Positions 6,158 to 13,521 of a stretch of 23,648 bases of DNA are shown here, one piece after another (the stretch's first letter is position 1; every line of letters starts with the position of its first letter). Position numbers and translations under genes: made by a program. Source of the stretch: a virus. Below the pieces are notes generated by a model. That model was given only the letters and a program-made list of their open reading frames with translations. It searched no databases and was not told where the DNA came from. Location of the stretch: positions 1 to 23,648 of IMG/VR virus record IMGVR_UViG_3300042344_000007, one strand, 5' to 3'.

Positions 6158-8023
6158 TTAGTTCCACGCAGGAATGTAGTAAGTTCCTGAACCTACTGAG
6201 TCTGGACCTGTACCAACATACATGATACGCGCGCCTAATAAGATCATAGGGTCTGTGTTTGTGTCAGACGCATTTGTGCCTAGCCGCGTAATTTGTAAGA
6301 AAATGTTATCGTATTTAGTGAAACTTAGCGCAGACCCCCCAAAAGTAAACGTGTAGGTTGTTGGGGTGTACTGAGCGCCCGCAGCTAACGTTTGAGTCTC
6401 AGTTTTTTCGGGCGTTACAACAATAGCTGAAGAATTACCTGTTGATAAACTTACATTAATGACGTAGTTCCCAGCACTTGTCCCGTTAGACCCGACTAAA
6501 ACTTCAATACTTTGAATACTTCCATTGTTTAACCAATAGGGTGAAGGTATGATACAACTTGCTTTTTGATCTGCGGAAGCGCTGTAGGCTGGACCATTCC
6601 ATTGCAAACCAAAAGCAACAATAGACATTCCTGAATCCGCAACAAAATCACCCGCTTTTACGCTGATTTTGTCACGAAGCGCCCACTTATGAGACAGGTA
6701 ACGATCCCCAGTGACGTAATCTATTAGATCGCCGTCCCACGTAGATGACCCAGCTAATTGAGCAATACCCCCGCCTTCGCTGTTGTAGTCAAGAAGCATG
6801 GTGCCAATCACACCGTTATCTTGTTTGATGGGTCCAACACAATAGTTGATAAGCGTATGGTTAGAAGGTTGAAAGCCAACATTTAAAATTTTCATCGAGC
6901 AACCTGAGCCGCCCGCCTGCACAACACCATGAACCGATTGAAATTGACAGTTATCTGTAGCGGCAATCTGAACTAAAGCGCCGTTGTATACCAATCCAGA
7001 TACGTTGCCAATAAACTGCTGCGTACTTGGTATGGTCCCAATCGCGCCGTTTCCATCTAAAAGTAAACCATTCGCTGGTTGGCATGGAGCGGCTACACCC
7101 CATATAAATTCTAGCGATTCAATATTATTTTTCATAGAAAAATTAGATACTGAACCTGACGTAGAATCGACAATGACGCCCGCGTATTGAACGTTACGGA
7201 CTTTTCCGTTGAATGTGGCGTATTTCGTATTGTCAAGCCAAACAGCACACGCGGCCAAGGTTGCGCCGTCCCATTCAATATTCACTGCACCCCCACCCCA
7301 AACGCAGTCGCCTACGTTTGCGGGTTGAATACGGTACATTGTTTCGTTAGCGACGCCGCCCCAAACAATAATTGGCTTTGCGGCAGCTAAACCACTGCCG
7401 TTCGTATTTGATGATATGTCTGTTCGGACTAAGCCATTAAGTAAAACACCCGTGTTGGCGGTCAAACGTGAGGTAATTAAATATCTACCCATGTCAAATA
7501 TAACTTCACCGCCGCCACGAGTTGATACTTGATTGATAGCCGATTGAATAGCAACAGTGTCATCAGCGACACCGTTCCCAACAGCCCCGAAGTCTTTAAC
7601 ATTAACAATTTCTCTATTTTTACTTTGCACCGTACGCGCTACAGCGTTTGCGCCTGCTTGTAAAAAACCAACTAAAGAAGACCCTGAAGACGCTGCAACG
7701 CTATTGATGTAGTTTGTAAGATTTGTCTGTACCGCGTTAGCTAGACCTTGGGCAGACGTAATGTTATCGACCGTCCAGATCGATACGTCGTTGCTATCCT
7801 TAAGAACAAATTTGTACGCTGACGTACCTAACCAGACGTTCGCTTCACCACGGACGTCTAAAATAATCGGGTTGGTGTTAGACGTCGTACCCGTCGAATC
7901 GGTGTAGGTCGCTAGCGGTGTGGTTGTACCAGCTTGATAGGTGTATAGTTTGCCGCCTACCAGCAACTCCCCGCTTGATGAGAAGAATTGCAGCTTGGGA
8001 TTAGGGGATAAATCAGTTGGCAT
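6158..8023 (-). CDS. Tailspike with pectate-lyase-type beta-helix
   Basis: The 621-residue product starts MPTDLSPNPKLQFF. An in-frame ATG further upstream at 8116 would run inside the preceding fibre gene; the ATG at 8023 has AAGGA five bases before it and a typical N-terminus, so I use it. Residues 1-90 form a virion-attachment-type domain (GGKLYTYQAGTTTPLATYTD, then NPIILDVRGEANVWL and YKFVLKDSNDVSIWTVDNI). About 91-135 is a helical linker. Residues 140-185 carry the signature VNVKDFGAVGNGVADDTVAI, then EVIFDMGRYLI, of the pectate_lyase_3/GH28-like right-handed beta-helix. The rest is strand-rich, and the C-terminal about 130 residues form a separate beta domain. It likely binds and possibly cleaves surface polysaccharide. 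Catalytic residues cannot be assigned by eye. Confidence 0.85.
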   Translation of the reverse strand: MPTDLSPNPKLQFFSSSGELLVGGKLYTYQAGTTTPLATYTDSTGTTSNTNPIILDVRGEANVWLGTSAYKFVLKDSNDVSIWTVDNITSAQGLANAVQTNLTNYINSVAASSGSSLVGFLQAGANAVARTVQSKNREIVNVKDFGAVGNGVADDTVAIQSAINQVSTRGGGEVIFDMGRYLITSRLTANTGVLLNGLVRTDISSNTNGSGLAAAKPIIVWGGVANETMYRIQPANVGDCVWGGGAVNIEWDGATLAACAVWLDNTKYATFNGKVRNVQYAGVIVDSTSGSVSNFSMKNNIESLEFIWGVAAPCQPANGLLLDGNGAIGTIPSTQQFIGNVSGLVYNGALVQIAATDNCQFQSVHGVVQAGGSGCSMKILNVGFQPSNHTLINYCVGPIKQDNGVIGTMLLDYNSEGGGIAQLAGSSTWDGDLIDYVTGDRYLSHKWALRDKISVKAGDFVADSGMSIVAFGLQWNGPAYSASADQKASCIIPSPYWLNNGSIQSIEVLVGSNGTSAGNYVINVSLSTGNSSAIVVTPEKTETQTLAAGAQYTPTTYTFTFGGSALSFTKYDNIFLQITRLGTNASDTNTDPMILLGARIMYVGTGPDSVGSGTYYIPAWN

Positions 8024-8028
8024 GATAT

Positions 8029-8033
8029 TCCTT
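8029..8033 (-). promoter_or_regulatory. AAGGA ribosome-binding site that sets the tailspike start
   Basis: AAGGA overlaps the TAA stop of the S74 fibre gene (TAAGGA) and lies five bases before the ATG at 8023. The longer in-frame extension to 8116 would place the start inside the fibre gene. Confidence 0.65.
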
Positions 8034-10158
8034 AAAGTGCGGCAATAATAAAGGCTAACAACTCGCTGTATCGCACACCTAAACGCGTTTGTGAAGAGCC
8101 GTCTGAGGTAGTCCATGTATCACTGCAAAACAAACCGTATTTTGACGCATCTAAGCCTTCTGCGGCAAATGCTTCTTGAACTTCTTGCGCGATAACACCA
8201 AAATGAATCCGCGCCTCATCACCTTTGGTCTCAACAGCGTCGTTCCACTTAAACGCCCGTATGAGTTTTTTGACTCGTTGGGCTGTGCGCTGCTCGGCGT
8301 CTGACAAATCTCTGATCTGCTGCTTTTGATTTGCGTCTGACGTATTGATCGTACCTGTGGTTGCGTAGACCACGGTGTATCTAAACAATCCCGTGCCTAG
8401 CGCGCGGACGTTATCGTTGGCGGGGCGCCAAGTATTACTATCCCCTACAAAAATTGATGAGCCAGGATAAGTAGCACCACTAGCCAACACAACACCGTTG
8501 GCGCCACCTAGAACAGCATACGCCCCGCTTTCACCAAGATAAGCGTTGCTAGAGGAAGAACCATTAGATGTAGCGTAAGTTGTAGCTAAAAACGTGTTTG
8601 TGTAGCTAGTAAAATTCTTTTGACCACTGATGGTTTGAGTGCCGGTTGTTGTGACGATACCCGCACCCGTGAGCGACGACGCGCCTGTGCCACCGTTAGC
8701 TACAGCAAGCGTGCCGCCAAGCGTCAACGTTCCCGATGTAGTGATGGGGCCGCCGGTAAGTGTTAAGCCTGTTGAGCCGCCGCTACCGTCAACGCTAGTT
8801 ACTGTTCCGTTGTTGGTGGCATTAATAGTAATGGAACCGGAGCCGTTAGAAATACTGACGCCGGTACCAGCCGTTAAAGTAGTGCGAGTAAAACCACTAC
8901 CATTACCAATATCAAGCTGCCCATTGCTTGGCGTGCTAGTTAAACCTGTACCACCATTAGCGACGTTTAACGTACCCCCAAGCGTAATCGTGCCAGACGA
9001 CGTAATAGGACCGCCAGACGTCGTTAATCCTGTCGTACCGCCTGAAACATCAACTGAACTTACGCCCGTAGACCCCGACGCGCTTATCGTGATTGATCCT
9101 GCGCCGTTCGATATAGAGATGTTAGAACCAGCAGTCAATGTGGCTAACGAATAGCCAGAACCGTTGCCAATCAACAGTTGACCATTAGACGGCGTTGATG
9201 TGACACCTGTACCACCATAACCGGTTGTTATGGTTGAGCCATTCCATGTGCCACTTGTAATTCTGTTACTTACTGATAAATCATACGTAGCTACATTACT
9301 CCAACGCCAAGATACGTTTCCACAACTATATGTGTTATCAATAAAAGGACGTATACCTGTTGTATCTACAACAAGACGGCCAAATCCTGGGTAAGTTGTC
9401 CCTGAACCTAGCACGACACCATTAACGCCAGCTACAACTCCATAAGCGCTGTTTTCACCAAAGTAAGCGTTAGAACTTGTACCGCCGTCTGACGTGGCAT
9501 AGGTGGTGCCAAGAAACGTGTTGGTATAGCTAGTAAAGTTCTTTTGACCGCTGATGGTCTGCGTGCCGGTCTTAGTTACGATGCCAGCGCCGTCTAGCGT
9601 TGTTGACCCCGTACCGCCGTTAGCTACAGCAAGCGTACCCGACATCGTGATGGTGCCGGAAGACGTGATAGGCCCACCTGTAAACGTCATGCCTGTCGTG
9701 CCGCCAGACACATCAACGCTAGTCACAGTGCCGCTAGACGTTGGTCCTGGTGGGATAATCGGCGGCGATAAATTAGCGTAGTTATCAACGAATATTTGCA
9801 TAGCCGCAGGCAGCAGCGCTTGGCTATCGTCGGCAGACGGCACAACAAAAGGCGGCGAAACTGCTTGGCTATCATCAAACGATTGTTGAGCAAACGGTGG
9901 CAGCAACGCTTGATTGTCTGCCACTGACATAGGTGTGACGGCAGGCGGCGCTAGATCAGTAGCGCTACCCGCTACTAATATGTTGATGTTTTGCGCGGGC
10001 GGTCCAACTTGAAGATCATCAAGACTCGTCTGGTTGTTGCCCTGCCCCACCAACGTAAACAGATTCAAAAAGAACCGATACCATTCGCGTGAGATAAGAC
10101 CCGTCTTTTCGTCAATAATATTGACGCGGGGTGCGGGTATGTTAGTGATGTTAAGCAT
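8032..10158 (-). CDS. Tail fibre with C-terminal S74 self-cleaving chaperone domain
   Basis: The 708-residue product has several zones. Residues 1-40 contain LISREWYRFFLNLFTL, a motif common at the virion end of phage fibres. About 79-138 has four Asp/Gln/Pro repeats. About 143-600 is a Gly/Ser/Thr beta-rich shaft with repeats such as GTVTSVDVSGG...LAVANGGTG. About 603-708 is an intramolecular chaperone (Peptidase S74). The expected self-cleavage pair is present: INTSDANQK places Ser607 five residues before Lys612, as in endosialidase, followed by FKW and IHFGVIAQEVQEAFAAEGLD. The chaperone would drive trimer folding and then be released. The gene overlaps the gp10-like gene by 8 bases and lies directly before the tailspike, so both attach to the same tail hub. 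Confidence 0.88.
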   Translation of the reverse strand: MLNITNIPAPRVNIIDEKTGLISREWYRFFLNLFTLVGQGNNQTSLDDLQVGPPAQNINILVAGSATDLAPPAVTPMSVADNQALLPPFAQQSFDDSQAVSPPFVVPSADDSQALLPAAMQIFVDNYANLSPPIIPPGPTSSGTVTSVDVSGGTTGMTFTGGPITSSGTITMSGTLAVANGGTGSTTLDGAGIVTKTGTQTISGQKNFTSYTNTFLGTTYATSDGGTSSNAYFGENSAYGVVAGVNGVVLGSGTTYPGFGRLVVDTTGIRPFIDNTYSCGNVSWRWSNVATYDLSVSNRITSGTWNGSTITTGYGGTGVTSTPSNGQLLIGNGSGYSLATLTAGSNISISNGAGSITISASGSTGVSSVDVSGGTTGLTTSGGPITSSGTITLGGTLNVANGGTGLTSTPSNGQLDIGNGSGFTRTTLTAGTGVSISNGSGSITINATNNGTVTSVDGSGGSTGLTLTGGPITTSGTLTLGGTLAVANGGTGASSLTGAGIVTTTGTQTISGQKNFTSYTNTFLATTYATSNGSSSSNAYLGESGAYAVLGGANGVVLASGATYPGSSIFVGDSNTWRPANDNVRALGTGLFRYTVVYATTGTINTSDANQKQQIRDLSDAEQRTAQRVKKLIRAFKWNDAVETKGDEARIHFGVIAQEVQEAFAAEGLDASKYGLFCSDTWTTSDGSSQTRLGVRYSELLAFIIAAL
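8461..8808 (-). repeat. Fibre shaft duplication, copy 2
   Basis: Residues 451-566 of the S74 fibre align without any gap to residues 143-258 (constant offset of 308 residues, 924 bases). Both run from GTVTSVD to TYPG and both contain TQTISGQKNFTSYTNTF. Confidence 0.85.
9385..9732 (-). repeat. Fibre shaft duplication, copy 1
   Basis: Partner of the copy at 8461-8808, same length and phase. A third, half-length copy of the first segment (SSVDVSGGTTGLTTSGGPIT ... NGGTG) lies between them at about 8944-9066. Confidence 0.85.
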
Positions 10159-11692
10159 TGGTCGGCGTTATGAGAAGTTCCGCGCCCATAATCGCTGTCT
10201 TTACAGGGTCGGTCATTGACAACTCATAGACCCTATCGCGCAACTTCATGGTCATCCCTAGACGCCTAAACCAAACGCGGTGGCCGTACTCACCAATTTT
10301 TCCAACCGAGGATGTACGGTAGTTAGACCATGTGTGACCGCCATCATCAGACCAACGTAGCATGACCTCAGGGTCAGCGCCTTGCGTGCCTGGAAGCTGT
10401 TGCTCTTCAATGAAGTAGTCACCTGTTTCTGTCACTAAATAGTTGCCGCCCGTTTCAGTGATGAAATAAACGTTCTCGGTGCGTGGATAGCCGTTTAAAC
10501 CAACGCCAGACTCAATGTCGATCTGCATCGAATACTGCGCGGTACGTTTGAGATTGTTTTGGCCGGTCGGCAACGCCCGCCACGAGCGCAGCCACTTTTG
10601 TATCTGACCGTTGTCAGCGTAGGTGTCAAGGTCGAACGCGTAAATATTGCCGTTTTGATAGTCGCCCACAATAATTTTATTGTTGAACGCCATCTGACAA
10701 TTGCTGCGGTGCCGCGTAAACGATCCGTTATTCCACCCCGCGCGCTCATGCCATGCGCCTGTCGCAACGTCATAGACCCAGGTTGTATTGGCGCTGGGGA
10801 AAATAAGCACGTAAAAGCTATGGCCGTCTTGCTGGTAGGTGTATGCAAGCGCGTCAGTAAGATTGCCGTACTGTTGAATTTGCCACTCAACCGCGTGGGT
10901 ACTGATGCGTTGGCCGGTGTAACCGTTAGCGCGGTAGACAATACCTTGGCCTCTAGCGTCAGCGCCCAACCAAAACAGACCGTTATCCATCTTAGCGATG
11001 GTGTACGCTGATATACAGCCAATCTCATTAAACGCGCCTTGGATGCGCTGTAACGGAAAATCAGGCGTACCAGCGTCGTACCAAACTTCAACGGTACTTG
11101 TGCCGTACACCCAAACTTCACGATGATCAACAATAAGGCCCACCACACCGTCAGGCGATCCTTCAGCGCTTGCAAAGTCAAGCGGATCAATAGACGTACC
11201 GTCAAGCAGTTGCGTAACCCAAATACGTTGGCTGTTAGGCTCATTAAAAACAAAGTAGCCGTCGATATAGCCAACCGTTACCGCACCAGGAAAATCAGGG
11301 TCTATGATCTGACCAAAGTCGCCGGTGTCAACGTTGTAGATGTAGCTAGGACCGTTGCAGGCAATGAATAACTGTATGCCGTTGTCAGCCATGCTGACAG
11401 GGCCAGTGCCAGGAATAGAGCCGATAAGCGTAGCGGCGTAGCTGGTGTTGATTCGGTACAGTTCGTTACCGGATACAACAAACGCGGTACTGTTATCAGA
11501 CGAAAATGTCCATAGCCCTCTGATGGGGCCGCTGCCGATCGTAGCAAGGTTTAATAGGCCAGGACAGCGCTGAAGAAACGCAGGTTCTTTGCCGCCTTCC
11601 GGCACTACCTCTGGAAATAAATTGACCATCCTCGCATCGGCTGCGTTGACGGAACGGGCAACGTAAGTCGAGCCAAGGATCGGCGTTTTCAT
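10151..11692 (-). CDS. Packaged-DNA stabilisation / tail hub protein, P22 gp10-like
   Basis: The 513-residue product is of P22 gp10 type (P22 gp10 is about 470). It starts MKTPILGSTYVARSVNAADA, followed by RMVNLFPE and EPAFLQRCPGL, the characteristic opening of the Phage_stabilise family. The body is a series of beta repeats with many Trp/Tyr/Gly positions, as expected for a propeller-like hub. An Asp-box-like SDDGGHTWS lies at 448-456. Residues 409-430 hold a curious nine-residue microrepeat around TETG. The ATG shares a base with the gp4-like stop (TAATG). In P22 this protein joins gp4 to plug the portal after packaging and holds the tailspikes. Gene order agrees with that role. Confidence 0.88.
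   Translation of the reverse strand: MKTPILGSTYVARSVNAADARMVNLFPEVVPEGGKEPAFLQRCPGLLNLATIGSGPIRGLWTFSSDNSTAFVVSGNELYRINTSYAATLIGSIPGTGPVSMADNGIQLFIACNGPSYIYNVDTGDFGQIIDPDFPGAVTVGYIDGYFVFNEPNSQRIWVTQLLDGTSIDPLDFASAEGSPDGVVGLIVDHREVWVYGTSTVEVWYDAGTPDFPLQRIQGAFNEIGCISAYTIAKMDNGLFWLGADARGQGIVYRANGYTGQRISTHAVEWQIQQYGNLTDALAYTYQQDGHSFYVLIFPSANTTWVYDVATGAWHERAGWNNGSFTRHRSNCQMAFNNKIIVGDYQNGNIYAFDLDTYADNGQIQKWLRSWRALPTGQNNLKRTAQYSMQIDIESGVGLNGYPRTENVYFITETGGNYLVTETGDYFIEEQQLPGTQGADPEVMLRWSDDGGHTWSNYRTSSVGKIGEYGHRVWFRRLGMTMKLRDRVYELSMTDPVKTAIMGAELLITPTNA
10403..10468 (-). repeat. TETG microrepeat inside the gp10-like protein
   Basis: Three successive strand units, YFITETGGN, YLVTETGDY and FIEE, repeat with a nine-residue period at residues 409-430. 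The DNA repeats with the same 27-base period. Confidence 0.75.
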
Positions 11693-12402
11693 TAGAAGTT
11701 ATTGGCGTAAATGTTGTACCGTTGACGCGTCGCAACAATTGGATAAGGTATCGCCATAAGATCGCCAGGAAAGTTAATGCGCTTGATGTTGCGCTTACTT
11801 GACATGGCAATACGCTGTACCTGCGGCGAAGGTTCTACACCAAACTCAGGCGCTAACTCGCACGCTAGGTTGTAGCGAAACGCGCGTAAATAGCCTGGTG
11901 GAAAGTACATGTCTGTAGCGACGCTTGACACTTCATTGAGCGTTTCTACCGAAATAATGTGCCACTCTAAGGCTTTAATAGGTACAGGGTAAATGGTCAT
12001 CTCAATATCAGGAAAGGTATTGTTGACCCATAAAACCTGCGGATAGGTGGACGTAACCGTTTTAAACGCGATGCCGTCGTACTGCTGCTGATTGATAAGT
12101 TTGACGCCAAACGACAACCCTGATGAAGGGTCTTTAAAATAAGTTGCGTCGTCAACTTCGATAGGACGATTGCCAACAAAATCACCAGTAGGCCCAAGCG
12201 TGCGGGACATGGTGTAAGCAGGCCATGTAAACACCTGATCTTGCGTGCTAAACACCGACAGGCGCTCGGTATCCCATGACTGAATCATTTGATTCATCGC
12301 CATGATGGAATCTTGCATCACAGCAACCGAGGGCTGTTCACCTTCGGCCAACACGCCAAGAAGTCTAAGCGACCCTTCAATCAATTCAGCGGCAGTTGTC
12401 AT
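11692..12402 (-). CDS. Tail accessory / head-completion protein, P22 gp4-like
   Basis: The 236-residue product starts MTTAAELIEGSLRLLGVLAE and has the family hallmarks: an N-terminal helical bundle with MAMNQMIQSWDTERLSVFS, then a beta region (FTWPAYTMSRTLGPTGDF and NRPIEVDDATYF), and a helical C-terminus (FPPGYLRAFRYNLACELAPE). It is somewhat longer than P22 gp4 (about 166), as in many environmental relatives. P22 gp4 binds the portal first after packaging and seats gp10. AGGAG lies eight bases upstream of the ATG, which overlaps the stop of the 62-residue gene by four bases (ATGA). Confidence 0.85.
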   Translation of the reverse strand: MTTAAELIEGSLRLLGVLAEGEQPSVAVMQDSIMAMNQMIQSWDTERLSVFSTQDQVFTWPAYTMSRTLGPTGDFVGNRPIEVDDATYFKDPSSGLSFGVKLINQQQYDGIAFKTVTSTYPQVLWVNNTFPDIEMTIYPVPIKALEWHIISVETLNEVSSVATDMYFPPGYLRAFRYNLACELAPEFGVEPSPQVQRIAMSSKRNIKRINFPGDLMAIPYPIVATRQRYNIYANNF

Positions 12403-12587
12403 GACTCAATCTCCTGAGGTCTGCGACTGCGACGACGTGGTTGAAGTTCGTTAACAGTCTCATGCTCATCCGTTACGGCATTAGGATCATACGCTTCCCA
12501 GCCATTTTGTCTGTCATGTTCAGCTTCCATGTCAGATATAGCAACTTTAGCACCATGCGTAGGGTGGCGAAGATAGATGACGGCCAT
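12399..12587 (-). CDS. Small 62-residue protein of the head-tail region, function unknown
   Basis: The product begins MAVIYLRHPTHGAKVAISDM and then EAEHDRQNGWEAYDP. The pattern 'LRHPxHGxKVAxS...E...NGWexy' is one I have seen in short phage proteins placed before the gp4-type gene. The C-terminal third is Arg/Glu-rich and probably disordered (RRRSRRPQE). The ATG has no recognisable ribosome-binding site (TTTAAAATT precedes it) and follows a GGGGG/CCCCC hairpin. It overlaps gp4 by four bases. A neck or head-tail accessory role is possible but not shown. Confidence 0.6.
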   Translation of the reverse strand: MAVIYLRHPTHGAKVAISDMEAEHDRQNGWEAYDPNAVTDEHETVNELQPRRRSRRPQEIES

Positions 12588-12597
12588 AATTTTAAAT

Positions 12598-12614
12598 GGG
12601 GGTAGTTAGCCCCC
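12598..12614 (-). terminator. GGGGG/CCCCC hairpin after the 136-residue gene (weak terminator or attenuator)
   Basis: A five-pair G:C stem with a seven-base loop, followed on the minus strand by ATTTAAAATT. It lies in the 33-base gap between two genes. It lacks a real T run, so partial attenuation or 3'-end protection is more likely than full termination. Confidence 0.45.
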
Positions 12615-12620
12615 GCGCCT

Positions 12621-13031
12621 TTACACGCAATGAATTACAGCAAAATTAATAACAACTGCTTCAGACAGCGAGCCGCCTGAGATGTTACGCACGGTAATTG
12701 ACGCAGAACCTGCGCTTATACCGGAAACCCAGCAGTTATACGCGCCAGCCGTAGCACCACCGCTTACGTTCAGAATCAAGATGTCGTTAGTAGAAATAAG
12801 CGAGTTGTTTAACGTAAAAGTTACGTTGGTTACGCTCGCCAAAGCTGCGTTATTCATCGTGATCTGACCGGCGGCTTTGTTAAGCGTTACAGCGGTCGAT
12901 TTGCTAGTAGCCTGAGTTACCGTACCTTGAGCGTTTGCTGTGTAACCAAACTGTTCATCAGACAATATGTACTGCGCGCCGATGATGTCTTGGTCAGTGA
13001 AAGCAACGCCGATTGGCTTAGTGTTTGACAT
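12621..13031 (-). CDS. Small beta-rich capsid-region protein, possible decoration protein
   Basis: The product has 136 residues. After an N-terminal segment (MSNTKPIGVAFTDQDIIGAQ) it is a beta-rich domain (about 35-136) with the pattern TNVTFTLNNSLISTNDILIL, SGGATAGAYNCWVSGISAGS, then SITVRNISGGSLSEAVVINF. This module recurs in phage structural proteins next to coat genes. AAGGA precedes the ATG. It lies between two hairpins, downstream of coat. It may be a capsid decoration or head-fibre subunit; position and fold type are the only grounds. Confidence 0.6.
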   Translation of the reverse strand: MSNTKPIGVAFTDQDIIGAQYILSDEQFGYTANAQGTVTQATSKSTAVTLNKAAGQITMNNAALASVTNVTFTLNNSLISTNDILILNVSGGATAGAYNCWVSGISAGSASITVRNISGGSLSEAVVINFAVIHCV

Positions 13032-13048
13032 AGCTAATCCTTTTAAAA

Positions 13049-13068
13049 ATAGGGGGCGAACCCCCTAT
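13049..13068 (-). terminator. Rho-independent-type hairpin with UUCG loop after the 131-residue gene
   Basis: ATAGGGGG and CCCCCTAT form a perfect eight-pair stem. The loop on the transcribed minus strand is TTCG, and TTTT follows directly. It lies two bases after the upstream stop codon. The next gene's AAGGA is just downstream, so it is likely a partial terminator or RNA-processing/stability element within the late operon. Confidence 0.65.
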
Positions 13069-13071
13069 CGA

Positions 13072-13467
13072 TTACGCAATCCGATAAGCCGTCCAAGTGC
13101 CAACGCCGGTCTTGCGAGCCAGCCATTGCGACGATGTACCTGCCGATACCGCAGCCGTGCCAACAAGCGTCCAGCCCGTGCCTGCCGTTACGGTTACTGC
13201 ATCTGTACTGTCGATGTTAACCACCGCAAACGTAAACGCTGCGTTGACCTTAGCTGCCGAAGAAATTTCAGCTTCAAGCAACGCAACCGTAGGCAGCGTC
13301 ATTGCGCCAGCAGTGCCGTCAAACGTAAACAGACCGTTTGCCAATTCAGCCGCTGTGATTGTAGCTGCGCCAGTAAGCGCGGTAGGAGCACCTTGAACAA
13401 ACAACAAAGCCTCGCCGGTATTACCGTCGTTGTACTGATAGCCACCAGCACCGTTAGGAATTGCCAT
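13072..13467 (-). CDS. Small beta-rich capsid-region protein, possible decoration protein
   Basis: The 131-residue product starts MAIPNGAGGYQYNDGNTGEA. The ATG at 13467 has AAGGA six bases upstream and is preferred to an in-frame start five codons earlier, which would include that site. The C-terminal about 85 residues follow a common phage module: FTFDGTAGAMTLPT, then VNIDSTDAVTVTAGTGWTLV, GTSSQWLARKTG and the ending WTAYRIA. It lies directly after the coat gene, bounded by two hairpins. A decoration or head-fibre role is likely from position; no enzymatic motif is present. Confidence 0.6.
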   Translation of the reverse strand: MAIPNGAGGYQYNDGNTGEALLFVQGAPTALTGAATITAAELANGLFTFDGTAGAMTLPTVALLEAEISSAAKVNAAFTFAVVNIDSTDAVTVTAGTGWTLVGTAAVSAGTSSQWLARKTGVGTWTAYRIA

Positions 13468-13473
13468 GATAAA

Positions 13474-13478
13474 TCCTT
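13474..13478 (-). promoter_or_regulatory. AAGGA ribosome-binding site that sets the start at 13467
   Basis: AAGGA lies six bases before the ATG at 13467, and the alternative upstream start at 13482 would place this site inside the coding sequence. Confidence 0.55.
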
Positions 13479-13496
13479 TCAAAAAATAATTCGGTA

Positions 13497-13514
13497 AGGG
13501 GGCCGAAGCCCCCT
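13497..13514 (-). terminator. GC-rich hairpin with C(UUCG)G loop after the coat gene
   Basis: AGGGGGC and GCCCCCT form a seven-pair stem. On the transcribed strand the loop is C(UUCG)G, the classic extra-stable tetraloop. A T-rich stretch (ATTATTTTTT) begins about seven bases after the stem. It lies seven bases after the coat stop codon. Likely a leaky terminator or a 3' stabilising structure that raises coat mRNA relative to downstream genes. Confidence 0.6.
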
Positions 13515-13521
13515 AGATTAA

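Noticed and set aside
8639-9154. 171-residue plus-strand ORF rich in Val and Pro
   Set aside because: It is the antisense of the Gly/Thr repeats of the S74 fibre, has no ribosome-binding site and only mirrors that composition. The ORFs at 9554-9781 and 19534-20010 are the same effect.
10495-11274. 259-residue minus-strand ORF in another frame inside the gp10-like gene
   Set aside because: The gp10-like frame has clear family features; this frame has none and no start signal.
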